Shown: positions 38,056 through 49,316 of the stretch, piece after piece | How the letters are laid out: every line of letters begins with the position of its first letter | Numbering within the stretch: position 1 is the stretch's first letter | NCBI GenBank assembly: GCA_965240325.2 | Contig: OZ251235.1 | Span: 930,001 to 994,000, forward strand | Length of the DNA stretch: 64,000 nt | Direction of reading: 5' to 3' | Source of the DNA: Rebecca billardiae RCC1528 | Taxonomy: Eukaryota; Haptophyta | The notes under the pieces: generated by a model | The model's database searches: none | Told to the model about the DNA's origin: nothing | What the model saw: only the letters and a program-made list of their open reading frames with translations | Translations under genes and position numbers: made by a program

Positions 38056-38964
38056 GCGCGCCGCCGAGCCCGGACGGGCCTTTCGGCACCAGCCCCGATC
38101 GCGTGATGGCCGCATCAAGCGATCGGCCGAAAGGCGAAGCCAGCCGGGACTATCAGCATCTGCCCCCGGCGCCGCCGGCGTTGGCTCGTGGCGAGGCGTC
38201 AGCCGACAGGTGAAGTATCGTGCTGCATTTCATGCAGAGTCTGCAACCCGTGCCCAGCCGGGCGTACGCGATGTCGTGCCAGCGTCGGCCCGTGAGCGTT
38301 CACTGGCTGGCGGCGTGAGCCGTGACGCCGGTGAGCCGTGAGTGTGCCTCTGTAGTCTGTCGTGTGTCGTCTACTGACTACTGACGACGGACCCAGTCGG
38401 ACTGGCTGGCACATCCGGTTTTTGATCCGGCCGCACTTGATTGAGCGGTCGCTTGAGTAATCCGGAACCGCACTGTTAGTGTTGAACCGCCCGGCGGCGG
38501 ACCGCGGCCGGGGCGCCCCGTGACACCGTAACACCGTGACTCACGTCACGTATGACGTAAAGTGAGTCGAGTGTCACGTTGCCAACACTTTCTGTCCCGG
38601 CTCACTGACGACCTCAGCAGATTATTGAGTAATTGAGTTCCGGCTGACGTGATCCGAGCCGCGGCACGGTCCGTGAGACTCTACGCCGCAGACTCAGTCA
38701 GACTCAGTCTCACTGACTCCGTGTCTCAGACCCCGTGAGACTGACAGTACGGTCTACAGCTATGTAGAGTCGATGTCACGCGATGAAGATCTGGCAGATT
38801 CTGCCTCAACGCATGCGGTCGCTCGTCGTCGCGCTTCTGAGGCGGCGACTTCCGAAAAGTCTCGTGAGAATTGAGAAAGTACCGGCAGAGTGCCCTCCTC
38901 GTGCTGAGCCGGAGGCCGCTGCCAGCGCACTGAGTGAACGCGGACGCAGTGCGCGGCCGCCATC
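38056..38964. other. Intergenic region with GACTCAGT-type imperfect repeats
   Basis: Between two plus-strand genes. From 38520 to 38760, short words such as GTGACTCACGTCACG and GACTCAGTCTCACTGACTCC recur in imperfect tandem. No ORF supported. Confidence 0.5.
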
Positions 38965-40796
38965 ATGCTTCCGCTCGCGCTCGCGGCGCTCTCGGCGGCG
39001 GCGGCAGGCTGGAGCGGGGCAGCGGTGGGCACGGCACGTACCGCCATCGGCGCCTCGTCGCGCCCACCCGCTGCCGTCCGCGCCATCGCCACGCCGCTGC
39101 CCCCGCGCGTCGATGGCGGCGGCGCGGCCTCGGACCGGCAGCCATTAGCGGCCGGCACGGCCGCATCGGGTGGGGCCGATGCGGATGATTCGGTGGCGAT
39201 CATGCTGCTCAACTTGGGCGGACCCGACTCGCTCGACGCTGTCGAGCCCTTCCTGTACAACCTCTTCGCCGACCCCGAGATCATCACGCTGCCCAAGCCG
39301 CTGTCATTCCTGAACAAGCCGCTTGCGTGGGTGATTGCGAAATACCGCGCGCCGGCGAGCCGCGAGGGGTATGCGTCGATCGGCGGGAGCTCGCCGCTCC
39401 TCGCCACCACGCGCGCACAGGCGACCGCGCTCGAGTCCGCGCTCCTCGAGCGCGGCGTGGCCGCCAAGGCGTACGTCGCGATGCGGTACTGGCACCCGTT
39501 CACGGACGACGCGGTCGCAGACATCATCAAAGCCGGGCACAAGCGGCTGGTGATTCTGCCGCTGTACCCGCAGTTCTCGGTGAGCACGTCGGGCTCCTCC
39601 CTCCGCGTGCTCGAGGACCAGTTCTACGAGAACCCCGCCTTCCAGCGCGTGAACTCGATCGTCGTGCCCGCGTGGTACAACCGCGCCGGGTACGTGACTG
39701 CCATGGCGCGGCTGATTGAGGCGCAGCTCGTCGCGTCGCCGTTCGTCGACGAGGCGGAGCGGACGGCGGCGGAGGGCGGCTCGTGCGACGCGCAGGCCTC
39801 CGTTCGCGCCGCCGCCTCCGTGCCGCACGTCTTCTTCTCCGCGCACGGCCTCCCGGCCAAGTACGTGACAGAGCTGGGCGACCCGTATCAGGCGCAGACG
39901 GAGGCGACAGTCGCGCTGGTGATGGACCGGCTCAAGGAGTGGGGGTACGAGAACGAGCACTCGCTGGCGTACCAGAGCCGCGTCGGCCCGGTCAAGTGGC
40001 TCGAGCCGTACACTGACGACGTGCGTCGCCGCACGCGCCACACGCGCGCGCTGCAGCTGCGCCGCACCGCTTGGCCCACTCGAGAGCGTGCGCGCACGCG
40101 TCGCTGACTGCCGACCCCGTGGGCGCCATGCGGTGCGGTCACCTCTGCGGCGCGCGCGCAGGTGATCCCGGAGCTGGCCGAGCGCGGCGTCAAGGACCTG
40201 GTCGTCGTGCCCATCTCCTTCGTCTCGGAGCACATCGAGACCCTCGAGGAGATCGACGTGGAGTACCGCGAGCTCGCTGAGTCCCTCGGCATCGAGCGCT
40301 GGAGCCGCGTGCCGGCGCTCGGGCTCGACGCGCGATTCATCGGCGCGCTCGCGGACGAGGTGAAGGACGCGCTGCCCAGGCTGCAGGTGCGGCGCACGCG
40401 TGCACGGGGGGAGGCGGCGGGGTGACGGCCGCGCAGGCCCGCCACGCCTGCAGCGCGCGCTCGCGCTCGCGCGGCGTGCGCTCACACTGAGCCCCGCGCC
40501 GCCTGCCGCGCCCTCGGGCCAAAACGCTTCGCGGCGCGCAGGTCCCCACTGTGCGCGCGATCAATGACGGCGCGCCTGTCTCGCTGCGCGTGATCAACGA
40601 CCTGGTGGCCCTCTCACGCAAGGAGGCGGAGGCGGGGCCCGGCGCGCAGAGGAGGCGGCGGTACGGATTCACCGAGACGGCGGAGCGCATCAACGGGCGC
40701 ATCGCCATGGCGGCGATGAGCTGCGTGGGCATTGCCGGGCTGCCACCACTGATCGAGATGGTGGGGACGCTGATCAGGGAGGGGGCGCAGCGCTGA
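38965..40796 (+). CDS. HEMH: Ferrochelatase with C-terminal LHC-like segment, plastid type
   Basis: Three exons: 38965-40020, 40162-40386 and 40542-40796. Introns of 141 and 155 bp are both phase 0, and the product is 511 residues. The leader ([15 protein letters not shown] then Ser/Arg/Pro-rich) fits signal plus transit peptide. The catalytic core has [48 protein letters not shown] with catalytic His294, [15 protein letters not shown], and in exon 2 the metal-site [17 protein letters not shown]. Exon 3 ends [20 protein letters not shown], a chlorophyll a/b-binding-type helix. This is the plant/cyanobacterial arrangement. The enzyme inserts ferrous iron into protoporphyrin IX to make heme. 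The LHC-like tail is thought to bind pigment and anchor the enzyme in the thylakoid. Confidence 0.95.
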
Positions 40797-41659
40797 GCAT
40801 GGCTCCAGGCGCCAGGCGGGGTGCCTGCGCGTAGCAGCCTCAGGGGGTGGCACGCCGCGGGGACGCCGCTGCCGGGCGCAGGCGTTGAGCGTTTGGCGGG
40901 GCGGGGCTCTGTCCTGGGTTGGGCTCATCCGCCCCATTGGCCGAGAAGGCTCGGAGTCGGGCCTGTACGGGGCGCAAGGCGCGCTCGGCTGCGGCCGAGC
41001 TGCAGCGCCCCCGATCTCAGATCTGCCACCGACCGTCAACACTGCTCGGGAAGTGTCCGTTTCTGTCTGAGTGGCACCGTCGGCGGGAATGGCGCCATAC
41101 GGCGATGGTGCCAGTCATGCGGTGCGACTGGTTACTGGACGACAGGCAGCAGGACACTGGAGCCGGAGGACAGCGGTCAGTCAGAGCGGACTTGGAGCCA
41201 TGGGCATGGAGTTGATGGTCAGTTGACAATACATGTCGGTCGTACTATGTAACTCGATGTTACCGTTTACCGTTACGTCCCCGGGGGCCGTAATTACCGT
41301 TATAATAGTATCGCTTATTAGCGCAGTAGTACTGTCTGTAGTGTCTGTTGGCACTGAGCCCGCACTGTGACCGAGTCCGGATCGTTTATTCGTTATCGTG
41401 AGTGGCTGACAGACAGACAGTGACGACAGTCGGGCACTCTCGTATCGCGTAGTCGCCTAGGGCTAGTAGTAGTAACGTCAACCGTGCTGCTGAGTGAATC
41501 GGAAAAAATATGCGCACATGGTCGCCGTAGTTAGGTGCAAGGATGAATATATATATATGATGGTTTACAATGGCAGGTAACGCGACTGCCCGTCGTCGAG
41601 TGTCGTCTGTGAGTGAGGTAGCCTGTCGACATGCTCATGCTCGATGCTGTCAATCGCGG
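40797..41659. other. Convergent intergenic region
   Basis: GC-rich to about 41220, then AT-rich with an ATATATATAT run near 41547. No gene supported. Confidence 0.45.
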
Positions 41660-43019
41660 TCACGCCGTTATCTTTCGGCTACGCGCCGCATCTGCCGGCC
41701 GCACGCGGTCGTCTGAGCGCGTCACGCTTCGCATGCCCAGGTCGCGTGCGCTGTAGTAGTACGAGTAGAACTCCGAGGCGCTGACCGCCAGCCTGTAGTT
41801 GAGCAGCGCCGCCATCTCGCTTTCCACGCGCTGCACCTCCTCCACCGGCGGCACGCCGCGCTCGGGCAGAGCGCGCGCGATCGCCTCAGCTGCGCGTGTG
41901 AGGTCGATGCCTGTGGGCACGTCGCACCACGACTGCGCCGCGCCGCGGACGAGGGGCAGCGCGCACGCGCGCGCGAGGCGTGAGCCCACGGGCGCGCGCG
42001 GCGGCGCGTGGCGCGGCGGCGCCGCGCACCTTGTACGCCAGCATCAGCGCGCCGAGCAGCGCGAGGTGCCAGTTGGTCGCGGCGAGGAAGCAGCAGCCCG
42101 CGGACGCAGTCGCGCACCGCTCGAGCAGCACGAGCGCGAGGATGGGCAGCTCCTCGTCGAGGCAGAGCTCGCGGCGGAGCTCGGACAGGCACGCCTCGAC
42201 TTCGGACACACGGAAGTGCGCGGCCGCGGAGACGATCGTTTGCAGCGTGCGCGCGCGCGCGGCCGGGTCGGCTGCGGGCGCACTCGCGCCGCACCCAGCT
42301 GATGGGGCATCGCCGTCTGGCCGGTGCGCCTGCAGCTTGCGCAGCGCGCGCTTCGCCGCGCGCGTGGTGTGTCGCACGTGTATCTCCACCGCAGCCGCGA
42401 TCCCAGCGTCCACGAACCACTGCGCTTCGTCGTCGTCGAGCAGTCCCGCGCCTTCGTGGCCGCCGACAAGAGCGCGCATCAGCTCGGGCTCTCGCGCGAG
42501 CCGAGCGCGCGCGGCCTTGGTGACCGCGGTGGTGTCGTCGACGTCGGCGGTTGCGAGGAGCGACGCGATCGTATCGGTGTACGCGCGCATGCGCAGCGCC
42601 GAGCTCATCGGCGGGTGCGCCGACTCGTCCGACGCGTGCGTGGCCGCCGAAAGCCGTCGTCTTGAGAGCCGGCTCGACATGCGCGGCGTCTCGCCCGAGG
42701 ATGCGTCGATGTCGGCGCTGGTGTCGCTCGTGCGGTTCGACGAGGGCGGCGTGCTCTCGTAGGAGCAGCGCGGCATCGACGCGCCCGCGCCGCTGGATGC
42801 CGGGGGCGCTTCCGCGCGGCTGCGGCCAGGTATTGGCAATCGCACCGCCGGCGACGCCCTGTGCCCCGCAGCGGGCAGAACTCGGCGCGGCGCGTGCCGC
42901 CCGGTGACTGCGTTGAAGAGATTCGCGTATTGCGAGTACCTGTGCTGCGTCGCAGTCGCCGTTGCGCCTGCAGTGGCGCTCCCCCTCCCCTCGCCGAGCG
43001 GCGGGAGGTGCACGACCAT
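41660..43019 (-). CDS. Cyclin-box protein (cyclin Y/PHO80-like)
   Basis: Exons 43019-42030 and 41932-41660 flank a 97 bp GT-AG intron (phase 0), giving 420 residues. The first 200 residues are disordered and Ser/Arg/Pro-rich. Residues about 245-400 form a cyclin box: VSAAAHFRVSEVEACLSELR, LPILALVLLERC, NWHLALLGALMLAYK, then across the splice SWCDVPTGIDLTRAAEAIA and VEEVQRVESEMAALLNYRLA followed by VSASEFYSYYYSARDL. That last block is the conserved 'N..E...L..L.y.l.V...eY..yYf' of PHO80/cyclin Y-type cyclins. It would bind and activate a cyclin-dependent kinase. The start is the first Met in frame; Met at position 97 is an alternative. Confidence 0.8.
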
Positions 43020-43468
43020 TCGTGCCGTCAGCCGTCAGGGCTAGTGTGAGTGGAACCCGTTTGTTCATCCGGTCGCTGAGATCGAGCGCAGATGCGCGCA
43101 TGTTTCCGAGATTCCTCCAGCGAAGTCAATACACGAATGTCGACATTCAGGGCCCCAATAGCGCCGACGGTTACCCAACCCTGCTCGGAATTCGGCAACC
43201 GGCGGCGAACCAATTCACCCTGATTGTAACATCTCCGAAAAGTGAATTCATCAGTAATTAGGGTGTGGCATGGCTCTCACACAATTCTGAGGGCGCCTTA
43301 CACAGCGGCCCTGATTGTCGTGTGCGGTCGTATGTCCCTGGGGACAAGATACCTATGTCCTCGGACAGGCTGAAAACAATATTCATTGTGAGTCTCGTAA
43401 TCACGCCGTACTTGGCAACGTCCAATTAATGATTCCCCGTCAAAACCACAACATCCCCAAAACGTTCA
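43020..43468. other. Intergenic region upstream of the cyclin gene
   Basis: About 450 bp of mixed composition, AT-richer around 43230-43450. Only shadow ORFs. It should contain the cyclin promoter. Confidence 0.4.
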
Positions 43469-43581
43469 GGCTGCTGGAGCGCGATCCACCTGCGCTGCGC
43501 GGCTCGCATGGACCTGCTGTGCCCCGAGCGAGGGCGATGGTGCAGGTCCGGATGTCAGCTGGCAGTCTCAGCCGCTGGTAG
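43469..43581 (+). repeat. Dispersed repeat D, copy 3 (partial)
   Basis: Matches 47537-47650 with a few substitutions and a small deletion, including GCGATCCACCTGCGCTGCGC and GTCCGGATGTCAGCTGGCAG. Confidence 0.85.
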
Positions 43582-44260
43582 CAGCTGGTCGAGCCTGCCC
43601 CGTGCTCCCCGGGCGGTCGCGTACGCGCTTGCCGCTCGAGCCTGCTGGCTGGCTGGCGGCGGCTGGCGCTGCGGCGTCGTCCAGGGTGCGCTTCGTCCGC
43701 TGCTGCGGCAGCTCCTCGTCGTCCAAGTCGTCGTCCAGGGGCGAGTCTCGGTCCTCGTGGAGCGGGGCAGCAGGGGCTGGCGTGGGTGCAGCGATCGGCG
43801 CCAGGCGCGCCGCCTTGCGCGCCTGGCGTTCCTCGACGGTGCGGCTCCGAGGAGCGACGGCTCGATGGAGAACGAATCCGTCGGCCCTCGGCGTCGCGCC
43901 GTTGCCCGCGCTCCCCACGCCGGGGCTTCTCCTTCCGCTTCCGAGAGTGCTGCTGCTCGCCATTCGCCTGCAGCGCCTCAGCGTCCGAGCCCTGCGCGGC
44001 GGACGGGCGCACCGGCGGGGCCGGCTTGCGCGCTGCGCGCTGGGCGGTCTGCGGGGGGGGGAGCAGGAGGCGCGCCACCACCTCCCGCTTGCATCGCTGG
44101 CCCGGGGCGGGGACCGGCGGGTTTTCCCTGTGGAGAAGCAGAGCCAGCCTCCTGCGTGGCCGGCCTGGCGACGGAGTACGTCAGCCGCGTGCCACTTCCG
44201 GAAGCCGGATGGTCCACCAGCGCGAGAGGCCATCCGCGGCGGTGCGCTTCGATCCGTCAC
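43568..44260 (-). CDS. Possible protein-coding region with acidic and basic patches, exon structure unresolved
   Basis: A minus-strand frame ends at 43568 and contains TVEERQARKAARLAPIAAPT, HEDRDSPLDDDLDDEELPQQ and RTKRTLDDAAAPA, a charge pattern typical of a nuclear protein's disordered tail and not of random GC-rich sequence. A second minus frame over 43800-43980 reads GEQQHSRKRKEKPRRGERGQ, so a short intron or frame error could join the two. The frame's end runs into repeat D. No domain and no convincing start. It may be a decayed gene. Confidence 0.25.
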   Translation of the reverse strand: MTDRSAPPRMASRAGGPSGFRKWHAADVLRRQAGHAGGWLCFSTGKTRRSPPRASDASGRWWRASCSPPRRPPSAQRASRPRRCARPPRRARTLRRCRRMASSSTLGSGRRSPGVGSAGNGATPRADGFVLHRAVAPRSRTVEERQARKAARLAPIAAPTPAPAAPLHEDRDSPLDDDLDDEELPQQRTKRTLDDAAAPAAASQPAGSSGKRVRDRPGSTGQARPAATSG

Positions 44261-45566
44261 ACAGTGCGCGGTCGGAGAAGCGCAGCGCGCCGGGGAAAGT
44301 CCCCTCGGGCTCGGTGTTCGTGGCGACGCTCGGCATCCTGGTTACGTGGCCATGCTGATGCTCGGGAGGAAGGTTGATCTGGGAACATCCCTACCGATGT
44401 CCGATCAAATCGATGGCGGAGGCCACCGCCGTCCACGTGGCACCAAGGGCCGTCGTGGTGGCACGTGTGTATCGAGTATCGACCACCCGTCCCAGAAACC
44501 TCCTGAGCCCGTCCCCGGCTCACGGCGGGCTTACACTAACCGGAATAATACAATACCTGCCTGATGGACAAGTTATTTGAGCTCCGAAGCCGTGACTATT
44601 ATAGAGGCTGATGGGCGGCTGGCAGGCCGAATACAGCTGGCCGGTCACACGCGGTGACGACACACGGGTATTTCACGGACTCAATACCACTTACCAGGGA
44701 GCCTCATTGATGTAGTAGAGCAGTCACGGCTGGGGACGCGGGACAGCGGGTCGGGATTGCCGTGCGAGCATAGCTACTGCCCGGAGTGCCGGGTGCGCCA
44801 AGGAGTGGCGGCTCCCTGACTTGAGTCTCACTCAAATGCTAGGCTCACGGACGGGAATTTGCCCGCTCCTTACAGTTAATACTGAGCTTGGCACGTCGTC
44901 GTCGCGTATAATTATAAACGCGGCGCCGCGCATGCTTCTAGATCCACCGCCAGAGAATCCAGAGATGTCGAGTATCAGTCTGCAGCCGTGGCCTACTGTA
45001 CTCAGGACGCGCTACTCGTCGGTTATCACCGCCGCCCGGACCGTTCACGCCTCACGGGCTCAACTACAGGCAGCCATCATCACTCACTTCACTGCCGACG
45101 ATTATTATATTCGGCCAGCTAGTGCCGGTCACGGCGAGCTCCCGGGAATTACCGTCGATCACTCAGAGTCAGATCAGTCGATCTCACTTTGACTTATTAC
45201 TACTTAGTCAAGTGTGCTACTGTCTCGTCCGATTCAATTTCAAGGCGATTCAGATCAGCCGGACTACAATCTATCTACATCAGATCAGTCATCAGCCCGA
45301 AGTGGCCGAAGTGGCCGAAGTCAGCCATCAATCACCGGCGTCACTGCGGTCCGACGTACGGCAGCTTCACCGAGTGAACCGGGTAAAGTGACTTATTAAG
45401 TGTCGTCCGCTGTCTGACTTTGATGATGATTTGATGAGCCGTGCCGCCGTGAGCGGATCATGCCGAGGGGCCCCGCCAGAGCACGGGGCGCCGGCCCCTG
45501 AGAGGCGCAGATGAGGCCACAGCCGACGCAGCGTCAGACCTGAGATGGTGCACGGACGGCAAGTGC
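44261..45566. other. Intergenic region
   Basis: 1.3 kb with no supported gene. A short AGTGGCCGAAGTGGCCGAAG tandem occurs near 45300. Confidence 0.4.
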
Positions 45567-47277
45567 TCAGCTACCCGGCGCCCTCGTCTCGGTCTCGGCC
45601 GCAGCCGCGAGCGCGCGCGGCTTCGGTGGCAGCGAGACGTTGGGCGCCGAGAGTCGGCGCAGCCGCGGCACCTCCGTGTCCGCCACGTGCGCGACGCGCG
45701 CGAGCTCGGCCGCGGACACGCGCGGCAGCGAGGGTAGCCCGAGCGTGTCGACGGCGCGGCGGAGCTGGGGCGCAATCCGAGCCCATGTCGCCTCGGCGTA
45801 CGAGTCACCGTCCGAGAGCGCGCGCGAGTGCGTGTGCCGGAAGCACGCGTCGAGCCCTGCGGCCGAGCCGAGCGCGTCCGCCGTCTGCGCGAGCGAGCGG
45901 CGCACGTGCCACGCGCCGCCGAGCGCCGCCGCCGCCGAGAGCGCGCTGAGCGCCGCCATCGGGCCGAGCGGCAGGCCGTTGGTCACGCCGGCGATCGCAA
46001 GGGCCTGGCCCGTCGCGAGCGCGCCGCCCACCGCACTCCACTGCACCCACCGCTCACGCGCGTACCGCCGGCGTGCCTCCTCGGCCACCGCCGCATGCAT
46101 GTGCAGCGCGCGCGCTCCCTCGTACAGCCGAGTCACCACGTTGTCGACGCGGCGCTCAGGCGCGCGGTGCACCTGCGGCGACGCGGCGGGGACGGCGTGC
46201 GCGCGCGCGCGTGAGCGGCGCCGTGGCGCGCGGCGCTCGAGCGCGGCGCGCGCCGATGCAGGCGGGGGCAGGCTGCGCTGCCGCCCGCACCTCAGCCAGC
46301 ACCTCCTCACGCACACCGTCGAGCGAGGCCAGCGGGCCTGCGAGTGCGGAGGGCACGCCCTCGCCGCCCGCGTGGTGGCCGGGCAGAAACATGGTGTAGA
46401 TGCGCGGCAGGTCCTTCCGCGGGATCACCTTCGCCAGGTTCCAGCACAGCGAGCCGTACGCGCGCGCGAAGTCGTGCAGCTGCTCGAAGCGGTCCACCTT
46501 GTTCAACACGATGTGCAGCTTGTGCGAGACGCCGCCGAGCGAGCCCGTGAGGCAGTCGAGCGTCTCGCCAGTGGTGCCCGGCTTGTCCGGGTCGAAGAAG
46601 AGGAGGACGACGTCGGCGCGCTCAGCGAGCCAGCGCACCACGCCGAGGAAGTCGTACCCGCGCTCCGTCGGCGCCGAGCGCAAGCTGCCACCGCCGCCGC
46701 CGTCGCCGCCGCCGCCGCGAGCCGCCGCTGCCGCCGCCGCCATCGCAGCAGGCGAATCGATCATGCCGGGCGAGTCGACGAGCATGAGCCCGTCGATCGC
46801 GAGGCCCGAGCGCACCTTCAGCTGCACGTGGTTGAGCAGCCCCGGCCCGAACGTGCGCAGGTGCGCGAACCCCAGCTCCGGGTCGCCCACAAACGCGGGA
46901 CCATCTCGGTCGGCGTCAGCCGTGCCCGGCGCGATCACGGTGAACGAGTCGTCGGTGGGCGCGACGCCGGCCTGCTGCACGGGGCGGCCGAGGACGTAGT
47001 TGATGAACGAGCTCTTGCCCGACGAGTGGTTCCCGAGCAGCAGCACGAATGGCAGCGGCACGCTCTGTGCGAACGCCGAGCGCTCGAGTGGCCCCATCAG
47101 GCGCTCGTTGAGTGGCGCAAGGATGTCGCGGTGCAGCGCCTCCGAGCGCGCGCGCACCTCCGCAGCGGCCTGCGACACGGCCGAGCCGCTCGACACGCGG
47201 CGCAGCGGGGCGGGCCAGCCCACCAGCCGCGCCGCCGTGGCGCACGGCGCGCGCGCGTGCGCTCGCGCGCCGTGCAT
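45567..47277 (-). CDS. EHD-like dynamin-superfamily GTPase with C-terminal membrane hairpin
   Basis: Exons 47277-46291 and 46172-45567 flank a 118 bp GT-AG intron (phase 0), giving 530 residues. Met at 47352 is an alternative start. G1 is LGNHSSGKSSFIN (residues 82-93), switch I APTDDSFTVI, G3 LVDSPGMID (167-175) and G4 VLNKVDRFEQ (257-266). These fit the EHD/dynamin-related class that senses or bends membranes. A Gly/Ala insert lies between G3 and G4 (poly-Gly, poly-Ala). The C-terminal half is helical, with two adjacent hydrophobic segments around ALATGQALAIAGVTNGLPLG and AALSALSAAAALGG that could insert as a hairpin. There is no EH domain. It probably remodels an organelle or endosomal membrane. 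Confidence 0.82.
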
Positions 47278-47392
47278 CCGGCACTTTGATCGTGCGACGC
47301 GCCGACCGTGCGTCCGCGCTTGGCGCCGCAAGTCGGTAGCCTTGCACGGCAAATGAATCCGGATCGAGGACGACAGCGTGACACCGCGACAG

Positions 47393-47650
47393 ACTCATTC
47401 TATGATTTAACGACACAGGTAGGACGACGCGGGTCTCCTGATTCGTCGGCGGCAGTGCCCGATCGTCGACACGAAGTCGGCGTTGGTGGCAGAGCATAGC
47501 CTGCACCGCGATCGTAAAGCTTGAGCGCGGCCTTGAGCTGCTGAAGCGCGATCCACCTGCGCTGCGCGGCTCGCATGGACCGCTGCTGTGCCCCGAGCAA
47601 GGGCGAAAGTGCAGGTCCGGATGTCAGCTGGCAGTCTCAGCCGCGGGTAG
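47393..47650 (+). repeat. Dispersed repeat D, copy 2 (about 258 bp)
   Basis: The fullest plus-strand copy, matching the reverse complement of 22201-22461. It begins ACTCATTCTATGATTTAACG about 40 bp upstream of the alternative EHD-gene start. Confidence 0.85.
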
Positions 47651-48197
47651 ACTACTCCGTACTCGGCAGCTGTCTGAACTCTTGATCAGAGTCCGTGAGG
47701 GATGCACGGGTTTAGCTCACCCGGTCACCTCTACATACTAATACTTCTAGCGCACGGACTCAGTCTTGCCATGCAGTCCGTGCGCAGTATCTATACCGTC
47801 AGCAAGTCTTCTGAGGTCTTAATGATTAAGGCCACTAGTGTAACTGAATTTATCCACTCCGGGTCTGAAATCTGATGTCCGATGTCGGATGTATGCGGCG
47901 GGGCGGCCTCACACGGTCCGTAACTGTCCCAGAGTCACAGTCGGCCCGAGCGGCGTCGCAGTGTCCGAGTCGGTCCAAGCGACTCTGGTTGATGCGCCCT
48001 GTGCCGGTGCCATCGCCCATCGGGCCATTCATCCGCGCGGAATCATGCACGGTGGATCACAGCCTCACCCTCGGTTTGTCTCACGAGTGTCACGGTGTAA
48101 TCGAGTGTGCGTGCGTCACTCTGTGCCTCCATCCCGCCGGCACTCGAAGCAGAGTGCTCAGCGGCTTCGAGCGGCCTCGTCGTCCTTGATACGGATG
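47651..48197. other. Intergenic region
   Basis: Between repeat D and the stop of the first FYVE-like gene. No gene or RNA recognised. Confidence 0.4.
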
Positions 48198-48806
48198 TTA
48201 TCCCGCCGGTGTGCGAGAGGCCCTTGCGAACGGGCTGCGCGCTGGGCTCGGTGGCGCGAGCGTCGAAGCGAATCCTGGGCGGTCGAGCTTGGCTGACTTC
48301 TTCTCCGGAGGCACGACCGGCAACAGGCCGAGCGAATGCCGGTGAGGCCGCTTGGGTGAGCCGTCGTCCTGGCCGGTGTGCTTCTTGCCGCGCTTCGGCG
48401 AGGTCGCGCCGCGAACCGCCAGCCCCTCCGCGGTGCTGATGAGCTGCCGCGCGTCCTGCGAGATGGACATCGAGCGCTTGGCCGCGATCTGCTGCTCCGC
48501 CGTTTGGATGAGACGACGCGCGTCGGGACTGGCCTCGCCGTCGAGCGGGGCGGCGCCCACGCGTGGCGTGGATGATGCGCGACGCATCACGTGCACCATC
48601 TCCGCCTGGTGCAGGGACGTCGCCTCCTCGCCCCAGCACGAGTTGCACAATTTGCGGCGCATGATCTCTCCGCCGCCGATATCGACGCGCTGCACGACGT
48701 GGCAGGTGCTGCACACGCGGCGGCTGCACACGCCACACGTGCGCAGGTGCCAGCGGTTGTGCTCGCACTCGCCACAGCGCTCACGATGCGGGAGCCCAAA
48801 ACCCAT
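48198..48806 (-). CDS. FYVE-like zinc-finger protein, tandem paralogue 1
   Basis: Single exon, 202 residues from MGFGLPHRERCGECEHNRWH. Residues 10-60 have exact FYVE-class cysteine spacing (C-x2-C-x9-C-x2-C-x4-C-x2-C ... C-x2-C): CGECEHNRWHLRTCGVC, SRRVCSTCHVVQ and KLCNSCWGEE. The basic RHHCR-type lipid-binding motif of true FYVE domains is absent, so binding to phosphatidylinositol-3-phosphate is doubtful. The rest is disordered with two conserved blocks shared with the neighbour: DARRLIQTAEQQIAAKRSMS then ISQDARQLIS, and a C-terminal APPSPARSPFARASRTPAG. A tandem copy lies at 49317-49940. Confidence 0.8.
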   Translation of the reverse strand: MGFGLPHRERCGECEHNRWHLRTCGVCSRRVCSTCHVVQRVDIGGGEIMRRKLCNSCWGEEATSLHQAEMVHVMRRASSTPRVGAAPLDGEASPDARRLIQTAEQQIAAKRSMSISQDARQLISTAEGLAVRGATSPKRGKKHTGQDDGSPKRPHRHSLGLLPVVPPEKKSAKLDRPGFASTLAPPSPARSPFARASRTPAG

Positions 48807-49316
48807 GCTCGCGTGCGGTCCGACTCCCGAGCTATCTCCGCCGCACACGGCCAGCGATTGCGAATCTCCGCCCCCCTTCGCTCGGTGAGTCGGGGTGCGC
48901 ACCGGGGTGCAAAGCGCACCCGTGTGACGGATCCGGGAGAGGGTGCGGTGGGTGAAGCCTCCTAGTCTAGGACAGTCGACATAGATTCTGAGATTCCCCC
49001 TCTATGTCTTTGATGGCGCCAGCGCACACATATATTCAAACGCCTCACTTTGATTCATCTCCAGTATTTCTTCATAAGGCTTGGCGACCGTTGAGAGGCG
49101 TTGGGTTTGTGGTGGCGGTCTGGCAGCGCCTGGCGGACACGTTCCCCAACGGCAAAGGGCTAAAATAAGAGCGCCTACCCCCATACCCTCATACATGCCA
49201 CATATCTGATCTAGTCAGAACGCGGCCTCAAAGTATGAAGGCTGAGAAGACAGTGAGAGCACCATCGGTGTCAGTAGCAAAGCGTCCGTCAGTAGTTGCT
49301 AGCGATGCGCGCGACG
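48807..49316. other. Spacer between tandem paralogues
   Basis: 510 bp without a supported gene. It includes the 5' flank of paralogue 1 and the 3' flank of paralogue 2. Confidence 0.4.

Noticed and set aside
45640-47289. 549-codon plus-strand ORF opposite the EHD-like GTPase
   Set aside because: Antisense shadow. The minus strand has all GTPase motifs and a clean intron.
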